From a virus, in IMG/VR virus record IMGVR_UViG_3300032006_000031, positions 1-37,842 of that record: a DNA stretch of 37,842 nucleotides; one strand, given 5' to 3'. The translations under genes were made by a program, and so were the position numbers. Below the pieces are notes generated by a model. It ran no database searches. It was not told the DNA's origin and saw nothing but the letters and a program-made list of their open reading frames with translations. Shown piece after piece: positions 6,476 through 13,800 of the stretch. Each line of letters begins with the position of its first letter. Position 1 is the stretch's first letter.

Positions 6476-7443
6476 TGGGTTTATTTGACGAAAGAATTGC
6501 TTATAAACCTTTTGAATATCCTGAATATTATAATGAAGGTTGGCTTAAACAAGCACAAGCGTTTTGGTTACATACTGAAATACCTATGTCAGGAGATGTA
6601 AAAGACTGGAATGAAAAATTAACTAAACAAGAAAAAAACCTAGTAGGAAATATCTTGCTAGGTTTTGCTCAGACTGAATGTGCAGTATCTGATTATTGGA
6701 CACAAAAAGTAGTATCTTGGTTTCCTAAACATGAAATACAACAAATGGCTATGATGTTTGGTTCTCAAGAAACTATACACGCTGTGGCTTACTCTTATTT
6801 AAACGAAACCCTTGGCTTAGAAAATTTTGAAGCGTTCTTACAAGACAAGGCAACAATGGAACGCTTTGATAATTTAATTAGTTATAATGGAAATAACACT
6901 ACTGGAATTGCCAGAAGCATTGCTATCTTTAGCGCATTTGCTGAAGGTGTTAGTCTTTATTCTGCTTTTGCTGTTTTATATAGTTTTCAACTCAGAAATC
7001 TTTTAAAAGGAGTAGGTCAGCAGATGAAATGGAGTGTAAGAGATGAATCCTTACATTCTAAAATGGGATGTCAACTCTTTAGACATATGTGTGAAGAAGA
7101 TCCTAAGTTATTAAACAAATCTAAAAAAGATATATTAGATGCAGCAAAAACAATGCTTAAAGCAGAAGAAAACTATATTGACAAAATGTTCGAACTGGGT
7201 GACATTGAAAACCTTAGAGCCTACGATCTTAAACAGTTTATTCGTAAAAGACTCAATGAAAAAATCATGGAACTCGGTTACACAAACGAACGGGAATACT
7301 TTGAATTTGACCAAGATGCAGCAAAAAATCTTGACTGGTTCTACCATCTTACCGGGGGGCATACTCATACTGATTTTTTTGCTATTCGTCCGACTGATTA
7401 TTCCAAAGCAAATGAAGGAGAAGATTTTGAAGATATTTGGTAA
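6475..7443 (+). CDS. nrdB: Class I ribonucleotide reductase small (radical) subunit
   Basis: A 322-residue R2 subunit, which holds the di-metal centre that generates the radical for reduction of ribonucleotides. Expected ligands are in order: E68 at the position of E. coli D84, E99 and H102 (E-T-I-H), E157, then E191 and H194 (R-D-E-S-L-H). The spacings (31, then 34 between E157 and E191) equal E. coli. The radical Tyr is present (Y106, in E-T-I-H-A-V-A-Y). The acidic C-terminus E-D-F-E-D-I-W is the type that docks into the large subunit. The gene begins in TAATG overlap with the lipoprotein stop. Codon use becomes somewhat GC-richer in its last quarter. nrdA follows after three small genes. 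Confidence 0.95.
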   Translation: MGLFDERIAYKPFEYPEYYNEGWLKQAQAFWLHTEIPMSGDVKDWNEKLTKQEKNLVGNILLGFAQTECAVSDYWTQKVVSWFPKHEIQQMAMMFGSQETIHAVAYSYLNETLGLENFEAFLQDKATMERFDNLISYNGNNTTGIARSIAIFSAFAEGVSLYSAFAVLYSFQLRNLLKGVGQQMKWSVRDESLHSKMGCQLFRHMCEEDPKLLNKSKKDILDAAKTMLKAEENYIDKMFELGDIENLRAYDLKQFIRKRLNEKIMELGYTNEREYFEFDQDAAKNLDWFYHLTGGHTHTDFFAIRPTDYSKANEGEDFEDIW

Positions 7444-7803
7444 ATGAGAATATGTAATATTTGTGGGAAAAAGAAAAAAGATTCTAAATTTAAACATCTT
7501 AAAAAGAAAACTTGCAAAAGATGTGAATTTAGATGGAAAAGATCTTTTTTAAGATTATTAGTTCATGATAGAAGACTTAGCGCAAAAGAAAGAATAGCTA
7601 ATAGACTAGGATATTTCGGAACTGCTTTTATAATGATTAGCCCATATCTTCTTTCATACGGAAATATAGGTGCTATTACATATGTTATTGGAGGTATTGT
7701 ATGTATACCTCAGGTTTGGGTTGCTAAACAATGGAATTTAGTATTAGTTAATTTAAACGTCAGTATTGGTTATTTAATTTATATATTACACAATGGAGGA
7801 TAA
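7444..7803 (+). CDS. Zinc-ribbon plus multi-pass membrane protein
   Basis: A 119-residue protein with two parts. The N-terminal 30 residues carry C4-x-x-C7 and C24-x-x-C27 with many Lys, a likely zinc ribbon. Residues about 55-116 form two to three hydrophobic helices (about 57-72, 75-93, 97-115), with a Pro-Gln pair at 89-90 and the phrase K-Q-W-N-L-V-L-V-N-L-N. The gene directly abuts nrdB and overlaps the next gene by 11 bases. The helices vaguely resemble small SemiSWEET/PQ-loop or PnuC-type transport units. I cannot confirm this and leave the function open. Confidence 0.62.
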   Translation: MRICNICGKKKKDSKFKHLKKKTCKRCEFRWKRSFLRLLVHDRRLSAKERIANRLGYFGTAFIMISPYLLSYGNIGAITYVIGGIVCIPQVWVAKQWNLVLVNLNVSIGYLIYILHNGG

Positions 7804-8005
7804 AGAAAAAATAAAAGAATACGCACTTAAACATTATAAAAAAACTTTTATTAAAAAAGTTATAACAAGAGATGGTAAGGGAAAAATAACCCGCAGACAA
7901 TTTATTGATTTAGAACCTATTATTTTAATTAAAGATAATCATATAGAGGTTAAAAACAATATAGATGCATCACCAATTATATTAAGTAAAAATATATTAA
8001 AATGA
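7793..8005 (+). CDS. Small hypothetical protein (70 aa)
   Basis: A 70-residue basic protein in the nrdB-nrdA interval. It has a Lys-rich helical start and a likely beta-rich remainder (F-I-D-L-E-P-I-I-L-I-K-D-N-H-I-E-V), with no recognisable domain, signal or membrane segment. The start overlaps the membrane protein gene by 11 bases and its stop overlaps the next gene as ATGA. This tight packing supports it being translated. Function is unknown. Confidence 0.58.
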   Translation: MEDKEKIKEYALKHYKKTFIKKVITRDGKGKITRRQFIDLEPIILIKDNHIEVKNNIDASPIILSKNILK

Positions 8006-8235
8006 AAGAAAGTAAATTAATAGAAAAATTTAATAAATTAGAAAAACAAATGGCAGCGGTTACTAATGTACTGCGTAAAATAATACACGATTTGGGTAAT
8101 ATAGAAAATTTAGCTCAAGGCACTTTAACTACACTTAAAACTTTTATGGGTGAAAAAGAGTGGGATAAAATAATAAAAGAATTAAAAGATAAAGATATTG
8201 TTAAAGATAAAAAAGAAAAAAAATTAGAAGTATAA
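8002..8235 (+). CDS. Small coiled-coil protein upstream of nrdA
   Basis: A 77-residue, highly charged, helical protein with heptad-like spacing of Leu/Ile (L-I-E-K-F-N-K-L-E-K-Q-M, later L-R-K-I-I-H-D-L-G-N-I-E-N-L) and a Lys/Glu/Asp-rich tail. It probably forms a coiled coil. It is linked by ATGA overlap to the upstream gene and by TAATG overlap to nrdA. An accessory role with the reductase is possible by position only. Confidence 0.6.
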   Translation: MKESKLIEKFNKLEKQMAAVTNVLRKIIHDLGNIENLAQGTLTTLKTFMGEKEWDKIIKELKDKDIVKDKKEKKLEV

Positions 8236-9953
8236 TGTGGAATAACAATTGGATAAAAGGAGAAGATTATCCTTCTTGGGGTAATAATGAAATTTACAAA
8301 CAAACTATAACTGGTGGTTATTTGTTACCAAATGAAACCCCTCGTGAAGCATATAAAAGAGTAGCTAAAACTATTGCTAAACGTTTATATAAACCTGAAT
8401 TAGCTGATAGATTTTTTGAATATATTTGGAATGGTTGGCTTTGTTTAGCATCTCCAGTATTATCTAATACAGGTACAGATAGAGGTTTACCTATAAGTTG
8501 TTTTGGAATTGACGTAGCAGATAGTATAAATGATATAGGCCAAAAGAATTTAGAAATGATGATGTTAGCTAAACACGGTGGTGGTGTAGGAATAGGTGTA
8601 AATATGATTAGGCCTTCAGGAGCTAAAATTACAGGTAATGGAACTTCAGATGGTGTGGTGCCATTTTGTAAAATATATGATTCTACTATATTAGCAACAA
8701 ATCAAGGCAGTGTTAGACGTGGAGCAGCTTCAGTTAATATAAATATAGAACATCCTGATTTTTTAGAGTGGTTAGAAATTAGAGAACCTAAAGGTGATAT
8801 CAATAGACAATCATTAAATTTACATCAGTGTGCTGTTGTGGGTGATAAATTTATGAGAAGATTAGAAGCAGGAGATACAGTATCAAGAAAAAAATGGAGT
8901 AAACTGTTACAAAAAAGAAAAGCAACGGGAGAACCTTATATTTTATTTAAAGGTAATACCAATAAAGCTAATCCATCGGCATACAAAGACAACGCTTTAA
9001 AAGTTCACATGACTAATATATGCAGCGAAATAGTTTTACATACAGATGAATCTCATAGTTTTGTTTGTTGTTTATCTAGTTTAAATCTAGCTAAATATGA
9101 TGAATGGAAAAACACTAATATTATTTATGATTCTATATGGTTTTTAGATGGTGTATTAGAAGAATTTATACAAAGAGCTAAATATAGAAAAGGTTTTGAA
9201 AATTCAGTAAGATCTGCAGAAAAAGGTAGAGCGTTAGGATTAGGAGTTTTAGGTTGGCATACTTATTTACAAGAAAAAGGATTACCTTTTGAAGGATTAC
9301 TTGCTCAATTTGAAACTAGAAAAATATTTAGTCAAATCAAAATAGAATCCGAAAGAGCTAGTATGGAACTTGCTGAAATATATGGTGAACCTTTGTGGTG
9401 TAAAGGTACAGGTATGCGTAACACTCATTTAAGAGCTATAGCCCCAACAGTAAGTAATTCTAAGTTATCTGGTAATGTATCACCAGGTATTGAACCTTGG
9501 GCTGCTAATGTATTTACAGAACAATCTGCTAAAGGAACTTTTATTAGAAAAAATCCTACATTAGTTAAACTTTTAAGAAAACATAAATTAAATACAAATG
9601 AAATTTGGGATAAAATTTTGGCGGATGGTGGTTCAGTGCAAGCCATTGATGAACTTGATTCTGTGGTTCTTGCTAATGACATACCAGCTAAAGACGTTTT
9701 TAAAACGTTTAAAGAAATAAATCAATTAGAGTTAGTTAATCAAGCTGGTTTAAGACAACAATATATAGATCAATCAGTAAGTTTAAATCTTGCTTTTCCA
9801 TCAGAAGCTCCACCTAAATGGATAAATAAAGTTCATATAGATGCTTGGAAAAAAGGGGTTAAAACGCTTTATTATATGAGAACTGAATCTGTATTAAGAG
9901 GTGATATTGCGGCACAAGCAATGGATCCAGGTTGTGTTAGCTGCGATGGATAA
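8235..9953 (+). CDS. nrdA: Class I ribonucleotide reductase large (catalytic) subunit
   Basis: A 572-residue R1 subunit, which reduces ribonucleoside diphosphates to deoxyribonucleotides with NrdB. Visible residues are the substrate-reducing C89 (I-S-C-F-G), the active-site N-x-C-x-E with N261, C263 and E265, a second Cys around 278-279 (V-C-C-L-S-S-L-N-L), the radical-transfer pair Y546-Y547 (T-L-Y-Y-M-R-T-E-S), and a C-terminal C567-x-x-C570 pair for re-reduction. The substrate loop S-G-N-V-S-P-G-I-E-P is present at about 412-421. The protein is nearly 190 residues shorter than E. coli NrdA and has no N-terminal ATP-cone, so dATP feedback through that domain should be absent. No intron or intein interrupts it. 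Confidence 0.95.
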   Translation: MWNNNWIKGEDYPSWGNNEIYKQTITGGYLLPNETPREAYKRVAKTIAKRLYKPELADRFFEYIWNGWLCLASPVLSNTGTDRGLPISCFGIDVADSINDIGQKNLEMMMLAKHGGGVGIGVNMIRPSGAKITGNGTSDGVVPFCKIYDSTILATNQGSVRRGAASVNINIEHPDFLEWLEIREPKGDINRQSLNLHQCAVVGDKFMRRLEAGDTVSRKKWSKLLQKRKATGEPYILFKGNTNKANPSAYKDNALKVHMTNICSEIVLHTDESHSFVCCLSSLNLAKYDEWKNTNIIYDSIWFLDGVLEEFIQRAKYRKGFENSVRSAEKGRALGLGVLGWHTYLQEKGLPFEGLLAQFETRKIFSQIKIESERASMELAEIYGEPLWCKGTGMRNTHLRAIAPTVSNSKLSGNVSPGIEPWAANVFTEQSAKGTFIRKNPTLVKLLRKHKLNTNEIWDKILADGGSVQAIDELDSVVLANDIPAKDVFKTFKEINQLELVNQAGLRQQYIDQSVSLNLAFPSEAPPKWINKVHIDAWKKGVKTLYYMRTESVLRGDIAAQAMDPGCVSCDG

Positions 9954-9984
9954 TAAAAGAAGGGAGACCTTTCGATCTCCCTTC
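9951..9984 (-). terminator. Rho-independent terminator of the late (- strand) operon
   Basis: A perfect 9-bp stem (GAAGGGAGA at 9959-9967 with TCTCCCTTC at 9976-9984) closes an 8-base loop. Read on the minus strand it is followed directly by TTTTATTA (9951-9958), the expected U-rich tail. It lies about 50 bases past the M15 peptidase stop and is the natural end of the leftward operon. Confidence 0.75.
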
Positions 9985-9990
9985 AATACA

Positions 9991-10036
9991 GGAACTTTGG
10001 GGTGTGGAGCCCATTTTATCGTGTTCCCTTTTATTT
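9991..10036 (+). terminator. Possible terminator of the early (+ strand) operon
   Basis: Downstream of nrdA, GGAAC (9991-9995) can pair with GTTCC (10023-10027), enclosing an inner TGGG/CCCA stem (9998-10001 with 10010-10013). CTTTTATTT follows at 10028-10036, as expected for a plus-strand terminator. The stem is interrupted, so this is weaker than the neighbouring minus-strand hairpin. Confidence 0.5.
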
Positions 10037-10388
10037 AATAAGTCCAGATTACATCAGGATCTTTATCAGGATCCATATCTACATGTATAAAGGTATTTCC
10101 TATACCTATTCTAGTAAATCCTACATCTAATAAACAATTTAGAAGATCATACCTGTCTCTTGAATTTATACAGTGAATATCAACTGCTAAACCTTTAAGA
10201 TGAGAGGAATTCTTTTTTCCCCCAACCTTTTTATTATGCTCTTTTGTTCGATAACCACTGTTTATATGGATCGCTCTATCAAACTTAGATCGTACTAGAT
10301 CTATTTTATCTAGCATTTCTTGTTTCATATTTCTTCCACTACCCATTTCATCAGGTGAATCAAACTCTGTAATATTAAAATATTGCAT
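10035..10388 (-). CDS. M15-type peptidase endolysin
   Basis: A 117-residue zinc peptidase of the M15 (VanY/L-Ala-D-Glu peptidase-like) type, which cuts peptidoglycan cross-bridges for host lysis. The family pattern is clear: S-G-Y-R-T (44-48), H-N-K-K-V-G-G (51-57), S-S-H-L-K-G-L-A-V-D with zinc ligands H63 and D70, and T-F-I-H-V-D with H102 and catalytic-region D104. There is no signal peptide, so export needs a holin or other membrane damage. The gene is the last of the operon, starts in TAATG overlap with a 25-codon ORF and lies just after a two-TM protein, a typical lysis cassette layout. Confidence 0.88.
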   Translation of the reverse strand: MQYFNITEFDSPDEMGSGRNMKQEMLDKIDLVRSKFDRAIHINSGYRTKEHNKKVGGKKNSSHLKGLAVDIHCINSRDRYDLLNCLLDVGFTRIGIGNTFIHVDMDPDKDPDVIWTY

Positions 10389-10465
10389 TATCTGTATTTT
10401 TTAAACATTAGTTTATAAAGCAAAGCATTCCACGCTGCTTGTAATTTATCTATAAATTTTTTCAT
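10388..10465 (-). CDS. 25-aa cationic amphipathic peptide in lysis cassette
   Basis: A 25-codon ORF between the two-TM membrane protein and the endolysin. The peptide has seven Lys/Arg and one Asp, with a central hydrophobic stretch containing Trp and Leu (L-Q-A-A-W-N-A-L-L-Y-K-L-M-F), so it would be a cationic amphipathic helix. It starts one base after the upstream stop, with GGAG (10472-10475) six bases before its ATG, and its TAA overlaps the endolysin ATG by one base. The exact fit supports translation, though the purine run is also coding sequence of the upstream gene. A membrane-disrupting or holin-assisting role is inference; it might only be a translational relay to the endolysin. 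Confidence 0.5.
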   Translation of the reverse strand: MKKFIDKLQAAWNALLYKLMFKKYR

Positions 10466-10466
10466 A

Positions 10467-10886
10467 TTATTCTCCTTTACACTTACAATTATTATCTCCA
10501 CAAGTACATTTCTTCCCTGTGTTGTATATAGTATCAAAAGCATTAGCTCCTAATAAAGTAAGTTGATCTATCATGTTTGTTTGTATTTTGATAAGCATTT
10601 TTTCAAGCTCATCTTTTTGAGTTACTAAATGATCTACTTTAGAAGTTAATCCTTCGTTTTGTTTTTTAAGTTCGTTGACTTCATCTGGATTTCTTCCAAT
10701 AACAGTCATTATTACTACTGATAAAGATCCTACAATCATACCTATTATAGATACAACTACATCTTTATTCATGTTTGGTATTTCGTTATATGATAAGAAA
10801 ATTAGTATACCAATTACTAATAAAAATATACCAATCGCTCCTATATAATGTCTTAATTCTTTGGCAACGCCATTTGCTATTTTCAT
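10467..10886 (-). CDS. Two-TM membrane protein with coiled coil (holin-like candidate)
   Basis: A 139-residue membrane protein. Two hydrophobic helices lie at about 14-32 and 43-64, joined by a short polar loop. A charged coiled-coil region (about 67-103) follows, then a C-terminal cluster C-T-C-G-D-N-N-C-K-C (Cys 127, 129, 134, 136) that could bind a metal. Two TM helices next to an endolysin gene fit a class II holin, but the long coiled coil and Cys cluster are unusual for holins and could point to a virion-associated or spanin-like role. It starts by ATGA overlap with the giant ejection-protein gene. Confidence 0.65.
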   Translation of the reverse strand: MKIANGVAKELRHYIGAIGIFLLVIGILIFLSYNEIPNMNKDVVVSIIGMIVGSLSVVIMTVIGRNPDEVNELKKQNEGLTSKVDHLVTQKDELEKMLIKIQTNMIDQLTLLGANAFDTIYNTGKKCTCGDNNCKCKGE

Positions 10887-13800
10887 TTTCTTCTTGTTTT
10901 TTGTTTTCTTTTAGTTTTTCTAGTTGATTTTTTTCTAGTAATTTTATTATCTTCTATTTTATTAGGTTTTTTAACTCCTAATTCCCAGTCAGCCCAACCA
11001 GCAAGCATAGCAATTCTAGCCCACGCTTCATAATCTGAACTACTGGCTTTTCTTATATTATCAATTTTCTTAAATGCTCTATCTAAAGGAATGTTTGTAG
11101 TAGCAGCTATAACTTGACCTGCTGCTAAATAAGCCGGATTGTCTAATGAAAACCCTTTTTCCATTATTTCTTTTTTATTCCAAGAATAAGATCTACCTGC
11201 TGCTCTTAATTTACTTAATTTAGAAGACACGGGAGGGGATAACTGAGCTATTTCTTTAGTTAACACGTCTTGATATTTAGGTGATTTTTTATCTGCTTCT
11301 CTTGACAGTTTAATTCCTGTATTTTTTAATACTGAAAATATAGCACCACCAATACCAGCACCTCTTAATATACTATCTGCCATAGAATTAACTATATTAG
11401 CATATTTTTCTTCTCTTTTTTCTTTTTCTTCTTCATCATCTCCAAAGCCCATCGCAAACAAAGCTTGTTGCATTGCATTAAATAATAAATTTTGTGCTAT
11501 TCCATAATAAAATATCTTAGATATATTAGTCATTGTATCCCCTCGGCCATTCTTAAGATCACTAGCGGCTTTTTTGATTAATCTAGTGTATTGCATTGGA
11601 GTATTAGCAAAAGCTAATATAATACGTCCTAATGGCCCAGCTTGCTGTGCACTGATTCTATCTGGTCTACTTGATTGTTGAGCTTCTTCTGCTATTTCTC
11701 TAAAATCTATAAAAGCTTTATCTTCAGCTTCAGCCTTAGACATACCTTCTTTAGTATATTTTTTTATTCTGTTTCTATAAAAAGTAGAACCTCCTGAAGC
11801 AATAGCAAAACTATCTGCTATTTGTGTAGGTAAAAATCCAAGTCGTAGCATTTCACTTATAACTCCTCTTACCCCACCTTTTTTTGCCATATCTGCTATA
11901 TCAGCTTCATTTACATTTAACTTTAAACCATTTCTTCTATCTACTAAAAAGTCACTATTAAATAATGTTTTAAAATCTTTCCAAAATTGCGGTTGATTTG
12001 CAAAAGCTTTACCTGCTGCAAATATATTATTGTCTTTAAAATTAACAAAGTTAACGGCTGATATAGTTTGAAGCACTGCTGATCTAGTATTAAAAAACAT
12101 AATTGCACCAATAGAATTAGTTAACCAATCTGTTACTCTCCCTGTTAAAGAATCAGAGGTAAATTCCCTGTTTCTACCGGTACGCATTCTTTTTAATATG
12201 CCTTCTAAAGCTGTTCTATATCCTTTACCATAAGCGGCTTCTAATTTATTTAAATTTGCTTTTGAAAATATTTCATCTACATTATATTGCCATTGATCTA
12301 AATATTTAGCTCTTTTAATAGTGTTAATACCATCAATTAAATCGGTTGTAATATTTCCAGCTAACCAACCAAATTTAGGTGCAGGATAACTATCTCCTTT
12401 TTGTAATGCTATTAATTGATCTGCAAATGTAACTAACTCTGGTTTACTTTCAACAAAATCAATAAGTTCTTTTAAATCGGTTTTAGACATACCATCTGGC
12501 GTCATTCCTTGCTTATTCCAAATATAAGTTCTTATTGCTTGTTCTTGAGTGAAAGGTTCTCCTGGTAATTTTTTCTTTAAATTCTTAGGAACAATTTTTA
12601 ATTCTTTTTTAAGAGCTTTAAAATCATTCATAAGTGCTATTCTATCTCTTGATATATTATCCATAGCCCTTGCAAAAGGATCTAATAAATTCTTTTTATA
12701 CCAAGCCATTTGAGCATCTCCTAGTTTTCCTTTACCTAAAGTTTTATATAACAACCCTACAAAATCTTCAGCAGATGGTGGGACAAAGAAATTAAATTTA
12801 CCTTTATTAGCACCTACTACTTGTGCTTTAACATCAGAATAAACTTTATCAGCCCCAATACCAGTTTTATTTTCTAGTATCTTATTAAAGTCACCACTTA
12901 AATCTTGTGATTGACTAAATTTCATTTGAGCTTTTGATTGTTCATTGTCTAATTTTTTCATTTCAGACAATACTCTATTATTAAATATATTTCCTTTACT
13001 GAATTTTATTTTAACAGGTAATTCTTTATTATTTTTAACAGCCGCCTGTTTCAAAGACTTATTAAATGCATCATCAATAAAATTACCAGCATTGTCTACT
13101 CCATATATATCAAAAACCGTTTTTTTATTATTTAATTCGATACTGTTGGGATCAATTCCAAAATTATTACTTGCTACATCTAAATTAAAATATCTCGCCC
13201 ATATATTATCTTCTAAAGTCCATCCTTTTGGTGGAACTTGAGTATAATTATATTTTTCCCCAAAGGCTGTACCTTTTAATTTATTATCATCAATTTTAGA
13301 TAATACACCTTGAAAATAATTTCTTTCAATATTTTTAAAATTTTCTTTTACTTTACCCTGAATTGCGGATTTAAATAAATACTTAGCAACTAAACTAGCA
13401 GGTAAAGTATGTTCTTCTACAATTTCTCCTTTTAAATTTTTAGAAATAAATGTTATAGGCGCGGAAGTTCTTACAATATGTCCCATACCTTGACTAGTAG
13501 AACTTAATATAGCCGCTATAAATCTAGCATTATTTTTATTATCTTGTATCATTTTTTCAAAAATAATAAAAACATCTTCTAATCCTTTTAATTTAGCTTT
13601 ATTTTGTTTTTCTAATTTATTAGTTTGCCATAAATTTTTTAAAAAAGATGGTGTAATTTTTCTATTTTTTCCTGTACCTGTAGTATATCCTTGTCTTTGA
13701 GCTGCTTGTGCTATATTAAAGTTTTCTTTTTGAAACTTTTTTCCTTTCACTATTTTCATTATATCTTCTTTACTGGTAAAGAAAAAACCTCTTTTTGCTG

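Noticed and set aside
8235-9953. Intein or intron in nrdA
   Set aside because: Phage nrd genes are common insertion sites, but the frame is continuous, with all catalytic motifs in order and no C-terminal H-N junction.
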